64,000 bases of DNA from Tenrec ecaudatus (taxonomy: Eukaryota; Chordata; Mammalia; Afrosoricida; Tenrecidae), in contig NC_134545.1 in NCBI RefSeq assembly GCF_050624435.1, positions 82,347,563 through 82,411,562 of the forward strand, read 5' to 3'. The first letter of the stretch is position 1. Each line of letters begins with the position of its first letter. Shown one piece after another: positions 1 through 11,084 of this stretch. Made by a program: the position numbers and the translations under genes. A model generated the notes under the pieces. The model was not told where the DNA came from, ran no database searches, and was given only the letters and a program-made list of their open reading frames with translations.

Positions 1-78
1 ACCCTCGACTTTCCCAAGCATGATGCCCTTTCCCAGGGACTTGGTCTCTCCTGGTAACATGTCCAAAGTATGTGGATT
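1..78 (-). repeat. RTE LINE fragment, cut by window edge
   Basis: The sequence matches the RTE copy at 12,050-12,130 in the same orientation, including GATGCCC..TCCCAGGGACT, GGTCTCTCCT and AACATGTCCAAAGTATGTG. It is the C-terminal end of the reverse-transcriptase reading frame, decayed. Confidence 0.75.
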
Positions 79-294
79 TTTTTTATGTGAAAAGTAATGT
101 GTTGTAACCTATGTACAAGCGGTCCCCGGGCTATGAACAAGATCCATTTCTAAGTGTGTCTTTAAGTCAAACTTCTAGGTAAGTTGGAATAGGTGCACAG
201 GGTTCTTATCTAGCCTGAGTTTAGCTCCCAGGGTCTCAAACTTGGCTGATCAGCAGAACCACCTGCGGATTTGCTGAAGCTCCGCCCCATAGAG

Positions 295-478
295 CAGCAG
301 TTCTCCACCTGTGGGTCGCGACCCCTTGGGGGGTTGAGTGGCCCTTTCACAGGGGTAGCCCAATTCATAACAGTAGCAAAATGACACTTCTGAAGTAGCA
401 ATGAAAATAATTTTATGGTTGGGGGGGTTACCACCACATGAGGAACTGTATTAAAGGGGCGTGGCATTAGGAAGATTG
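295..478 (-). mobile_element. SPIN-type hAT non-autonomous transposon, copy 1
   Basis: It starts cagcagttctccacctgtgggtcgcgacccc, close to the SPIN terminal inverted repeat. The centre reads cagtagcaaaatgacac...aataattttatggttggg. The right end is eroded after ggcattaggaag, and no clear 8-bp target duplication remains. It is opposite in orientation to the other three copies. Confidence 0.8.
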
Positions 479-954
479 ATTCTGATTTATTAGGTTGCAA
501 ACAGAGCCCAGGGATCTGCAGTTTAACCGGATTCCCAGGTGGTTCCAAAGAGCATCTAGGTTTAGTCCAAAGAGAGGTTTGAAGCTTTTCCAGTGACTTA
601 AAAGTTGTTGTGCAGCAAGCAGAAGGCTTGTGGTCAGGAGTTTGTTTGGAGTACAGAGTTGGTTCACTTGGTCCAGCGTCAGGGCAGATTTAGATGATAT
701 TAAAAGGCGAGTATGAATTGTACCTTTGTAACCCAGAGACTTACTGTAGAACGTGCCATTTCCGCCTTTTTGAAGTGGAATTCTGTGGCGTTAATGATGT
801 TCAGAATGTGGCGTGACCATCACCACTCATGATTTCCAAATTTTTTGACCACCCCAAACACATTACCTACCAGCTCATGACCCTTCATTATTCCGCGCTT
901 CCCCACCCCTTTCTCTACGGAGCGGTCTCTTCTGGAAATCTCACGTACAGCACC
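479..954. other. Unique-looking intergenic stretch, no gene seen
   Basis: AT-moderate sequence with scattered stops in all frames. No exon, RNA or repeat is recognised with confidence. Confidence 0.4.
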
Positions 955-1112
955 CAACCACTGGTATCCAGTTGATTGGGACCCCTAGCAGCCCTATTTC
1001 AGGTTTCTGAGACTATAAATCTTTATAGGAGCAGACAGCTTCTTTTTCACCTGTGGAGCAGCTGGTGAGTTAGACCCACCTAGCTTGCAGTTAGCAGTTC
1101 AATGCCTGGCCC
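955..1112 (-). repeat. AfroSINE, decayed
   Basis: Reverse-orientation body with ggtttctgagactataaatc, gagcagacagcttc and gagcagctggtgagtt, ending in the tRNA-like part cagttagcagttcaat. Confidence 0.75.
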
Positions 1113-2584
1113 ATGGTGCCCCATGGCTCCTTATACATAGGCTCATATGAGTATGTGGCTTTTTGTGTGTGGCCTATTTCCTTTAGCAATGTTCAAGCTA
1201 TAGTATGTATCAGAACTTAATTTCTCTTTATGACTGAATAATAATAGCCTGTTGTCTGTATATATCATATTTTGAGTCCCTGTTTTCAATTTTGGGGGAT
1301 AGACTTGCTGGGTCGTATGATAATTTCTCCAACATGCATCAGTTTGTCTTACTCTGGTGTCTTCGGCGCTACTGGGATGCTAGAAATGATCCTACCAGTA
1401 TTTGAAATACCAGCAGGGCCACCCATTATGTAGCACTTTCAGTGGGGCTTCTGGACTAAGCACAGGCTGGGAAGAAGGCAGAGGCTGTCCACTTCCAAGG
1501 AACTAAATCTAATCATGGAAAGCCCGAGGACAGCAGAGGACATTGTCTGCAGCCCTTCAGGTTGGAAGACACTCAAAATACTATTGGAGAAGGGCTGCCT
1601 CCTCCACATAGACTCAATCTCAATGACATTAATCGAGCAAAGCTTTCTCGACCTTCATTTGTTGACGGGGCATCATTCAAAAGGAGAAGCAACTGCAAGC
1701 ATCCATTAATAACCGGAATGAAGAAACTATGAAGTATGAATCTAGAAAAATTGGAAGCCATCAAAAATGAAACAGAGGGGACACCAAGGTTGATTGGCAT
1801 GACGTAGTGCACAGGACAATGTTCTCCATCCTAATCTGGAGCATGTTCACTGGGGTCTTGACATTCATGTGCAGCCATCCCAGAGGAAGGAAGAGTGACA
1901 AAAATCAAAAGAGATGTGGAAACAATTAGTCCAATGGCCTACTGGTCCATGTCCACATCAGTCCCCACAATCCTGAGACCAGAAGAACTAGACGGTGCCC
2001 GGCCACCACGACCAACAGTTCAGAAAGGGTCATTTTAGTAGGTGCTGGAGTGGGAGAGGAATATGTAACAATTCAAAATCCTAAGGGCCTAGACTCACCT
2101 ATTACATGGCGACTAGTAGGACCCCACCAGACTATGGCCCTTACCCTTCAGATCTGCAGCCGAACTCGTCTCTCAACCAGCCATTAAAGATCCAAAGGAC
2201 TGCATCTACCCAAGGACAAAGATCAGAGGGTCAGGAAAGGAAGAGGGACTGAAACAGGAAATCCTGGAAAGAAGAGGTATCAGCCATGTTACCTTCAAGG
2301 GATTATGGTGGATGAGTTGAATCGGAATGAGTATGAATTACTGAATGTGAAACCATGATCTACTCTGTAAACTGTTGCTCAATTCACACACACACACAAA
2401 AGTAGAATAGCCTCCAGCTATTTGTTGAAAGAATGAAATGTAACCCGTGAAGATGTCCGAGGCATTCTGAGTGGAAATCAACTGGCCATTTTGAATTGGA
2501 CGAACAGCAAATTCAGTCCTCTTCCAGAAGAACAGTTCAAAGTCTGTCTTGAGCAATATGACTGTCTGGGATCGGATAATATCT
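1113..2584. other. Unclassified, probably repeat-derived stretch
   Basis: About 1 kb from 1,490 has the texture of an old interspersed repeat: a purine-rich plus strand, short open pieces, and phrases such as gagcatgttcactggggtcttgacattcatgtg. It carries a short CA tract at 2,384-2,397. It runs directly into the RTE at about 2,585. I recognise no gene, and no piece has a coherent reading frame. Confidence 0.4.
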
Positions 2585-3915
2585 ATCTGCCCACATGGGA
2601 GATCAAGAGGCAGCCATCTGAACAGAACAAGGGGACACTGCATGGTTTGAATCAGGAAAGGTGTGTGTCAGAGGCGTAGCCTTTCACCATATACTGATCC
2701 CATCTGTATGGAATTCCATACTGATCCCATCTGTATGGTGCATGTGTTCGGCCAGGTGGACTAGAGAAACACATCCAGAGACACTCCTCTATGTGTAAGA
2801 GAGAATTTTATATCAAGAAGTAATTATGCATCAATAAAACATCCCAGCCTACTCTAGATCAAGTCTATACGTTCGACATTAGCCCATTGTCCAACATTAG
2901 CCCATGAATTCCTCTTCAGACTCTTCAGACCCACTACATCGATGCCAGATGCAAGAAGATCACAGGCCGGTGGGTGGGGGAAGCATCTCCAAGGTTCTGG
3001 CTGCCGTCAGCTTGACTCCACGTGTTTTGTCAACAGGAAGGTGAAGCAGAGAGAGAGTGTGTCCTCCCCCAGGGAGGAAGACAGGAATTCCCAGAATCCT
3101 CAGGAGAAGGCCATGCCCACACAGAGGCCTCATTGGCTACGACCTGATTGATAGGCTAGACTCCACCCCTCCACTCAAGTTTGACAGGAGATTATGTAAC
3201 TGCCACCCTGTGCAAATAATCCGAGAAGCTGGATTATTTGAAGAAGAGCACTGTCAGGATTGGATGAAGGCTCATCTGAGCTAAACAGATGGCCCAGTCT
3301 TGCTTGCTGAGAGTCAAGAGGACTTGAAGCACTTCCTAATAGAAATCTGATGACATGCAACCTTGCAATGTAAAGAAAACCCAAATCCTCACAACTGGAT
3401 CAATAGATAATAGGATAAATTTGAAGTTGTCAACGGTCTCATTTCACTTGGATCCACAATGGATGCTCAGTCAAGAGATCAGACGATGTATTACATTAGG
3501 AAAATCTGCTGCCCAAGGTCCCTTTGCAGACTAAGTGCACCTGACCCAAGCCATGGTATTTTCCACTCACCTCACATGCACATGGAAGTTGGCCAATGAA
3601 GCAGGCAGGTCGGAGAAGAATTGAAAGTACCGTGGGCTGCCAGAAGAGCAAAACAAACCTGTCTTGAACAAAGTCCAGCCAGGTGAGATTCCACTCAAGT
3701 ATTTTGGACATGTCATCAGGAAAAGGGGCATTGTGCTTGGTAGAGAGTCAGCGAGAAAGAGGAAGGCCCTTGGTGAGCAGGACTGACCCCAGTGGCTGTG
3801 GCAATGGGCTCAGACATAACAACTGGAGGGACGGTGCGGGATCACGTGCACGTGATGTTTGGACCTGTTGCGCACGGTGTTGTCACTATGGGTTGAAACC
3901 GACTTGACACCTAAC
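2585..3915 (+). mobile_element. RTE LINE 3' portion, interrupted
   Basis: Left part (2,585-2,738): GATCAAGAGGCAG, GAACAGAACAAGGGGACACTGCATGG and CAGGAAAGGTGTGTGTCAG. Right part from 3,214: CAAATAATCCGAGAAGCTGG, GAGGACTTGAAGCACTT, CAAATCCTCACAACTGGA and CATTTCACTTGGATCCACAAT. It ends with CTATGGGTTGAAACCGACTTGACACCTAAC. These encode reverse-transcriptase pieces with many stops and shifts. About 475 nt of another repeat splits it. Confidence 0.8.
2739..3212 (+). repeat. Unnamed ~0.5 kb interspersed repeat inserted in RTE
   Basis: It shares order and wording with 9,635-10,130: gactagagaaac..atccagagacactc, gtgtaagagagaattttatat, cattagcccat, and gatgccagatgcaagaagatcacaggcc. The family could not be named. 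It interrupts the RTE between ATCTGTATGG and CAAATAATCC. Confidence 0.65.
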
Positions 3916-4188
3916 CTCAACATGCTAATTCTATATTTAGCTTTCTTTGAGGAAGCGCAGAACTATTTTCCACAGTGGCCACGCTAGTTTACGTTTTCTC
4001 TCTAGCCATGCGCCAGGGTCCCGATTTCCCCGTATCTGCACTGGTACTTCTTATATTCTGTGTTACAGTGCTGGCCATCGCAGTGAATGTGAAGTTGACC
4101 CGCGTTGTGGCGCTCTTGCGTGTTTGATTACACTTGCTGGGCATAGGTTGGCATTCCTAAATTAGAGACCACTAGTATTTATTGAGAA

Positions 4189-4385
4189 AGAACCCTGGTC
4201 TCTCGGTGGGTTACGTTTTGGGCTGCAAACTGCAAGGTGGAAGGGTCAAACCCCTTGGCTGCTGCATGGGAGAAGGATGAGGCAGTCTGCTCCTGTAGAT
4301 TCAGAGACTTGGAACTGTATGGAGCAATTCTATTCTGTCCCATAGGGTTGCTGTGAGTTAGTATGGATTCAGTGGCACATTTAAA
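4189..4385 (+). repeat. AfroSINE
   Basis: Plus-orientation: agaaccctggtctctcggtg, gggctgcaaactgcaaggt, gggagaaggatgaggcagtc, and the 3' part cccatagggttgctgtgagt. Confidence 0.8.
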
Positions 4386-5238
4386 AAATATATTTTGGTG
4401 GAGTGGGGATGTGTGTGCGCGTATATTTATTGAGCATCTGTACCCTGACACTGTGCTAGGCATCCTCATGCAACCATATTTAGTAAAGCAAGCATGTTGC
4501 TGGTGAGCTCACTGGTTAGAGACGGTGCTGGTCAGGCTGTGTGCCCACCTCTAGAAGGACCAGAGAGGGAGTATGGGAAGGGATCAGGATCAAGGCGGAC
4601 AACGTTCCAGCACAGATGGGAAGGCACTGTCAGCTGTGACGTTTGCTCGATTCCTGATCCTGCCCCCTGTCTGAACAACTCCAACGCACCCTACAGGCCA
4701 GTCGCTTGCCCAAGGGAACACAGCTGGCCTGTGTGTGGAGCCCCAGTGGGAACTCAGGTATTCTGATTTCATGCTCAGCTACCGTGGGAGGAGTGATTTT
4801 TATTTCTGGCTTCTCTATTTGGAAAGCAGTGAGTTGGCAGGATGGGCCTCGGAGCCAGGTGGCAGTGGGCAATGAAGGCAGAGCCCTGCTTGCTCCCAGA
4901 TTGGGGCCAGCTCCGATCTCAAGCGGCGGGGCACAGTGTTCCCCTGGCACTCAGCTCGCGCCTGGCACCTGGAGTGTGGACACACACTGAGATGTTCCAC
5001 AGCCACAAGCTGAGCATTGAGGGGGACAGGAGGAGGAGCAGTGACCGCCCGCCGGGGAGCCTAATGGAGTTTCTTTAGGACCTGGTGGATTCTGGGAGTC
5101 TCCAGGACAAGGACGGCCGCTGGAGGGCTGGGGATGTAAATGGTGTACCGGGGTAGAGCTGGATTCTTGTCTCGGAGGAAGAGGTATTTATGTAGTCTGC
5201 AGAGCAATTTCAATTTCTAGCCCCTAGCCTGGGGCTAA
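4386..5238. other. Intergenic, no gene seen
   Basis: GC-rich unique-looking sequence. Overlapping short open frames on both strands show no recognisable domain. Confidence 0.4.
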
Positions 5239-5425
5239 AGGAGCCTTGCCTTGATGATGCAGGGGGTTAAGCATTGGTTGGGTTCAAATTCCCCGGTGGC
5301 TCCCGGGGAGACCAATGAGCAGTCAGCTTATGTAAAGAGTGACAGCTTTGGAAACTCGGGGCAGTCGTTCCACTCTGCCCCCTACGGTCATTGTGAGTCA
5401 GGAACAACTTAGTGACGACGGGTAT
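5239..5425 (+). repeat. AfroSINE (first of a cluster)
   Basis: aggagccttgccttgatgat, gggttaagcattggttgggt, cattgtgagtcaggaacaac. Diverged. Confidence 0.7.
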
Positions 5426-5454
5426 TGGGGAACCTGGAACTAGGGATTGGAGCT

Positions 5455-5660
5455 CTGGTGACAGACGTGGTGGCTACGCACTGGGCTGCTAGCCATGAGG
5501 TCAGTAGTTCAAAGCCGCCAGCTGCTCCCTGGGAGAGAGACGGGGTTTTCTGCTCCCATCAAGGGTTACCGTCTCTGAGACTCAGAGTGGCGGCTCTCCC
5601 CTTTAGTGTTGCTGTGAGTCAGCATCGCCTCGGTGGCAGCGAGTTCGGACTTTTGAGTTT
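5455..5660 (+). repeat. AfroSINE (second of a cluster)
   Basis: gggctgctagccatgaggtc, gccagctgctccctgggaga, gttaccgtctctgagactca, gttgctgtgagtcagcatcg. Almost full length. Confidence 0.82.
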
Positions 5661-5664
5661 GGAC

Positions 5665-5955
5665 CTAAGGCGCCCTGGTTAAAGGCTGCCACCCTCTATT
5701 CGGCCCTCCAGGGTCACTGTGAGTCGGAGTTGACTCACTGGTCACAGGCTTTGTGTTCTTGCTAAGTCACAGACAGAGCCCTGGTTGCACAGGGGTTAAA
5801 CACTTGGCTGCTAACTGAGAGGTTGGCGATTTGGACCTGCCCAGGGGCTCTGCAGAAGAGAGTCACTGACTGTCTTCTTCCAGAAAGATGACCAGCCCAG
5901 AAAACGCAGAGCAGCAGTCCTGTCCCGTGGGTCACTGTGAGTCACCCTCATTGGT
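5665..5955 (+). repeat. Two further AfroSINE copies in tandem
   Basis: A partial copy ends gggtcactgtgagtcggagt near 5,725. A second copy starts acagagccctggttgcacag at 5,773 and ends gggtcactgtgagtca near 5,944. With the two preceding copies this makes four same-strand SINEs in about 720 nt. Confidence 0.72.
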
Positions 5956-6734
5956 GCCCAAGAACAACAAGAAGCCCCAGAAGTTGGGTGAGGGCCTGGG
6001 AGGAAGTGAGCTCCCCATCCCTGAGGGAATGACCTGGTAAGGCGGTGGAGAGGGACACCCCCTGTTCACAGAGCGACCCTTTCCACACAGGCTGGTAGGT
6101 TTGCTGAGAGTACAGATGGCTGAGCCACGGGCCTCCTGGGGCTGGGGTTGGGCCTTTCTGAGCTCTGCAGCCTCCAGGGGCCCAATGCCCAGGTACTGAC
6201 CGCAGAGGGCCAGGGTTGATGCCGTCACTGCTTCCCTGTTTAAGTTTCAAGCACATTGCCACTCCTGACGTAGCAACCATCAATAGCCTGGAAGCACCAG
6301 CTGCCTTGGGAGACTGGCTGTGAAAGGGGATCGATTGCCTTGGCAGCCGCCATTGAACCTGGGCAAATGGCTTCGTCGGAGGCCAGTGGGGAAACGGAGG
6401 GCAGCTGCCGTGCTGGTGGGGACCCCAATGCTGGACACATTGAGCATCTCTCCATGAAAATGGAACTAGGGTTTCCCCAGTCAGCTGCCCTGCTTCTGCT
6501 AGCTAGTCCAGTTCCAGGTTGGCCGGGTGGGGTGGGAGCCTGGAACAGTGATTACTGGTAAGTCTACAGCCCGCACCTGCCTGCCTCTCTTGCTGTGTGA
6601 CCTTGAGCTAGTCCCTTCCCCTCTCTGGGCCTCTCATTAGTAATGGGGGGGAGGGATCGGGCCTTCGGGGCTCCCTGACCTGCACCCCAATGCTGGTGTT
6701 TGATCAGTGTTTTAGTTTCCCAGCACTCACAACG

Positions 6735-6905
6735 CACTGCCATTGAGCCATTCTGACTCGCAGCCACCCTACAGGACAGGGCAGAGCTGCCCCTGTGGGT
6801 TTCTGAGGCTGTACATATTCACAGGACCAGACGGCCTCATCTCTCTCCTATGGAGTGGCTGGTGGGTTTGAGCTGCTGACCTTATGGTTACTCAGCTGTT
6901 AAAAG
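6735..6905 (-). repeat. AfroSINE
   Basis: cactgccattgagccattct, ctacaggacagggcagagct, tgggtttctgaggctgtaca, ctggtgggtttgagctgctg. Reverse orientation. Confidence 0.8.
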
Positions 6906-6957
6906 AGAGACTAGTGGTGGGAACACTCTGGTACCTCTGCCAGAGAGAGACTGGGAA

Positions 6958-7153
6958 TTCCCGCCTCTAAAGGCGGCAGCCTAGGAGACCCACAGGGGCA
7001 GCTCTGCTCCGTCTTCTGGGCTTGCTGTCAACCGATGGCACCCAACGGCTCTCTTTAGGGGAGCAGATCACCAGGTTGAGTGGCTGGTGGGTTTGAACTG
7101 GAGGCTTCCTGGTTTGCGGTCGAGTTCTTAGCCATTGCGCCTCCAGGGCCCTG
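6958..7153. repeat. Partial AfroSINEs in opposite orientations
   Basis: The plus-type part (gagacccacaggggcagctc) abuts a minus-type part (gctggtgggtttgaactgga..gcgcctccagggccctg). Confidence 0.65.
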
Positions 7154-7514
7154 TGAGAGGACGCAGCCCAGCACACTGCCTGGGCCCACGCACTCAGCTC
7201 TGTCCTGTTGGGTGCTCTGAGCCAGAATGGCCTGGAGGGAGCGCCACAGAGCCTCTCCCATGTGTCTCTGGGACACAGATAGCCCCAGCCCCTGTCCAGG
7301 CCACTGCCTCCCTGACCACCATCCCCAAGTCCATTTCCAACAACACAGACAGGGAGCCAGGTGCCAGCTGGGTCTGGACCACGAGCCTGGGGCCCTGCCT
7401 GGTTTTGCTAGACTCTCATTTTTGCCCCAACTCACTGGAGGTGATCTCACCCATCTCTGACATCTTGAACACAACAGACCCAGGGCTGTTTAACACATAC
7501 CTCCACACCTGTAC

Positions 7515-7722
7515 GAACTAGCATCTGTCAGTGCCGACTCACGGAGACTCCTGTAGGACAGGGTAGAATTGCCTAGTGGGTTTGCAAGAAGGTAACTCTT
7601 TATGGGAGTAGAAAGCCTCATCTTTCTCCCTCGCAATGGCTGGTGGTTTTGAACTGCTGACCTTGCGATTAGCAGTCCAACATGTAAACCACTACACCAC
7701 CACCCAAAACCAGGAGCCAAAA
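7515..7722 (-). repeat. AfroSINE
   Basis: gtgccgactcacggagactc, taggacagggtagaattgcc, ggtggttttgaactgctgac, and the terminal ccactacaccaccac. Almost full length. Confidence 0.85.
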
Positions 7723-8760
7723 TCCAGTTCTCTGGTCTGTAGTGGAGGCTGGAAAAGAGAAAGGCAAGCAGTCTGGAGGCTTGCCGGCCTGGAGCTCAAT
7801 ATGCCAGCAAAGGGCCCTGTTGGTTGGTTCTCCCTGTTGAACCTGTCTGACCTGACTTTCCAGCTCTCGGGAATGTTGCATCCCAAGGATGGGAGCGCTG
7901 CCCTGCAGCCTGCCACCATCTTCTAGCCACACTGCCCCCATGGCTCCTGTGTGAAGCTGTACCCTGGAGCCCATCAGAGCCCTCCCCCAGCATGGACCAG
8001 AGATGCCCACTCTCCCCAGCAAGCTCCTAGGAACCTTATCACACAGGGATTCAAGCTGACAATTTTTCATTTATTCTGTAGGGCTACATCACCTTTATGC
8101 ATGCCAGCAGCCTTATAATGCAGGGACGTTGAGACTGGAGTGTCGAGACACGTGGCCAAGCTTATAGTGGCAGGAAGGTGGCCTTGAAGCCAGCTCTATC
8201 TGAGCAGGGAGCCGGTGACCCTTACGGCACCCTGCTGCCTTGTTGCCTCTGCCCTCTAGCACCCTCCCCAGGTGCCACCGGAGAGGCTGCGGTGGAGTCT
8301 CCTGGTCTAGGCTGAAGCTGGGCTTAACTGCCATTAGGGCTGGTGCCTCACTCCTTCCGCTGGGAAACTGCGGCCCAACCTCAGAGCCTTCTCTGGGAGC
8401 CAATGGTTCCTGCCACTAAGCCTAAAAGTCCCAGGGACTCGTCTTCTTCCATTTCACGTAATTATCCCCTCTCATGTCAGCCCCAACACTTCCCTTCCCT
8501 CGTGGGCGTCGCACCCCCGAGAGCCTTGCACGCAATTATCCTATTCCGCTTAACTTGGCAAAGCCAGGCCGGCATGTGGGTCTTTTCATCTGTGTTAATT
8601 ATTCCATTTCTCCTGCTCACGCATTGTCTCAGATATTGTGTCTCTGAACATCCTCCAATTCCAGGGTATCTTTCTGGAACAGTGGCTGCCAAGAAGCCAA
8701 GGCGACAGTCAGGAAAGAGCTCATTAGGAGCAGCTGGGGAGGAGGAGCATCCCTCTTCCC
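7723..8760. other. Intergenic, no gene seen; possible conserved AT-rich island
   Basis: No repeat is recognised. The part at 8,430-8,660 has lower GC and several TAATTA/AATTAT words (cgtaattatcccc, gcaattatcc, gttaattattcc), a texture often seen in conserved noncoding elements. Conservation itself cannot be seen here. Confidence 0.3.

Positions 8761-8761
<1 letters not shown>

Positions 8762-8808
<47 letters not shown>
8762..8808. repeat. (CA)n microsatellite
   Basis: Uninterrupted AC dinucleotide run of about 47 nt. Confidence 0.97.
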
Positions 8809-8809
<1 letters not shown>

Positions 8810-8984
8810 GGCCAGCTGAAAGAGCTTAGCCTCAGCCTTTCCTGGAGGACCAGGGCTGCCCAGATCACCGTTTGGGAGGCAGAGGGTGTGACAAAATGCC
8901 CTCCTGGGCACAGAGCAGGGGAGGGGTTTGACTCTGCGGATACCCTGCACAGATGCCACTGGCTCAGCACACTGTCAACTCAGG

Positions 8985-9335
8985 GAGCATCCATGGAGCA
9001 CTGCTGCACGCAGGGTGAGGGCTGAGCCTCCATGGAGCACTGCTGCGTTCAGGGTTAGGGATGAGCATCAACAGAGCACTGATGTGTGCAGGATTTGGGC
9101 TGAGCCTCCATGGAGCACTGCTGCATGCATGGTGAGAGCTGAGCATTCACCGAGCGGTGCTGCATGCAGGGTTAGGGCTGAGCATGCTCAAAACACTGCT
9201 GTGTGCAGAGTAAGGTCTCAGCATGCACAGAGTACTGTTTCGTGCAGGGTTAGGGCTGAGCATCCACGAAGCACTGCTGTGTGCAGCATGATGGATGTGC
9301 ATTCCCAGAGCACTGCTGAGCGCAGGGTTAGAGAT
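8985..9335 (+). repeat. 39-bp minisatellite, nine units
   Basis: Nine consecutive units, each exactly 39 nt, are built on gagcatccatggagcactgc plus tgcatgcagggttagggct, with about 15-35% divergence between units. Units start at 8,985, 9,024, 9,063, 9,102, 9,141, 9,180, 9,219, 9,258 and 9,297. Several contain the telomere-like word GGGTTAGGG. Because 39 is 13 codons, long frames stay open on both strands; I do not regard them as genes. Confidence 0.93.
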
Positions 9336-9634
9336 AGGCCCCTAGATTCTGTGGCGAGCGACAAAGGCCCCTGCCCTCAGGGAGCATGTCCTCTAGTGTG
9401 TGAGAAAGGCAGCGACCCCACCGAAGTGCCAGGGCCATGGGCAGCTGACATGTGTAACGAGGACAAGGAAGAGAAGAGGAGGGCTTCCCTCTGGGGGGAG
9501 AAAGGAAGGCTTCTCTGAGCAGCTGGCACTGAAGCAGAGACCTGGAGGGAGAGGGGCCCGCGGGGGCAGATGAGAGGACATGGGCTCCCCGGAGAGGCTG
9601 CAGAGTCGATGGCATGCTGGCGGGAAAGACTGCT

Positions 9635-10130
9635 GTGTTAGTCTGGGTAGAGTAGGGAAAAGATCCACAGAACTCATTCGTGTATAAGAGAGAGTTTTAT
9701 ATAAAGGGTAAATGTACATTCAGAAAGCATCGCAACCCCGTCTAGTCCAAGCCCCTAAGTTAGACCTAGCCCACATGTCCTCCTCAAACTCACAAAACAC
9801 ACAAGGATGCCGAATGCAGGAGGGTAGAAGTCTTTGAATCCAGTGGCGGTATGAGCATCTCAGCACTGGCAGGGGTCTCCACATCACTTCTCCAGCACCC
9901 AGGGCTGCATCGGGGCAGGTCTATGTGGCTTCTCCTCAGGGATGTCTTTCAGGAAGTGAGCCTTGCAAGCTGAAGCAGGGAACTGACTAAGGCAGCCACT
10001 CCCTGGTCCAAACATCAGAAAGCAAGAGACCAGAGAACCAGAAAGGTGAGACTTGTGGAGCCATTTATCTCCCCACCATTCAATTAAATGCACATGTGTT
10101 TAGTGGCCAGGTCGGCACAATGAATCTTAT
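9635..10130 (+). repeat. Unnamed ~0.5 kb interspersed repeat, almost complete copy
   Basis: It runs from gttagtctgggtagagtagg through gtgtataagagagagtttta, ggcaggggtctccacatcac and gtggcttctcctcagggatg to caggtcggcacaatgaatct. It shares its first half with 2,739-3,212 and its second half, inverted, with 10,712-10,960. Confidence 0.7.
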
Positions 10131-10329
10131 CTAGCACAGCCACCGTTGGCCAGATGTGAGCTAGACCGCAAGGGGAGATGGGACCTTGAGGGCGTTATGA
10201 GTTCATGGCGCATTGTCAGCGCCTGGCTTTTCCATGGCCTCCCCTCTCTGTGCCACTTAATTTGCTGAAGGCTCTGCCACATTGCCTGTGAAATAAAACA
10301 ACAAACAAAACTAAAACTCTTCAATTGAG

Positions 10330-10522
10330 GTGATCCCGGCCCATAGTGATCCACCGTTCCACCCACAGAACAGAGTAAAACTGCCCCTGTGAGTTTCTGA
10401 GACTGTCATTCTTGACAGGAGTAGAAAGCCCTGTCTTTCTCCCTTGGAGCAGCCGGTGGTTTCGAACTGCTGCCCTTATGGACCACGGCCCAACTCCTAA
10501 CCACTAGGCTATCAGGGCTTCT
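10330..10522 (-). repeat. AfroSINE
   Basis: aactgcccctgtgagtttct, ggagcagccggtggtttcga, ccactaggctatcagggctt. Reverse orientation. Confidence 0.8.
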
Positions 10523-10711
10523 CACCTATGAAATAGGGATAGTAATTTCTCCTTTACAAGCCTGCCAGGAGGCATACATGAGACCTCTATAAAACATCCT
10601 TGCCTGGCATGTGGCCCCCAATCCCCACCAGTGGACATGCCGACTCGCCAAGACTGCACAGGTGTCCTGATAGGACTGTGCTCCCTGGGTGGTCCATGGC
10701 TGTTTATTTGC

Positions 10712-10960
10712 GAGGTAGTTAGTCTATTGTGCCAACCTGGCCAATAAACACACGTGGGGCTAATTGAAGGGCGGAGAGATAAATGACTCGGTGAGCCTCA
10801 CCTTTCTAGTTCTCAGGTCTTGCTTTCTGATGGCTGGACCAGGGTGCAGCTGCCTTAGCCAGTTCCCTGCTTCAGCTGGCAAGACTCACTTCCTGCAAGA
10901 CATCCATGAGGAGAAGCCTGTTGGTTGCTTGCTGGGTTCTGGTGTCCCAGCGTGGCTTCT
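10712..10960 (-). repeat. Unnamed ~0.5 kb repeat, partial, inverted copy
   Basis: tagttagtctattgtgccaa, caataaacacacgtggggct, gacatccatgaggagaagcc. This is the reverse complement of the 9,905-10,125 part of the upstream copy. Confidence 0.7.
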
Positions 10961-11084
10961 ATCACAGGGCTGGAAAGTCCTGTTAGATGGGAGCCAGGCC
11001 TCTCTCCCTGCACAGGGAGCTGGACGGGGATGCTCTCATTCCCATAAGTCGGACTACTCACATGTACAAAGACTGACTGATTAC

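Noticed and set aside
8985-9335. Possible CRISPR-like array
   Set aside because: The units are head-to-tail without spacers and the DNA is mammalian, so it is a minisatellite.
8928-9518. 196-codon frame over the 39-bp repeat
   Set aside because: A period divisible by three keeps frames open on both strands. There is no evidence of selection or splicing.
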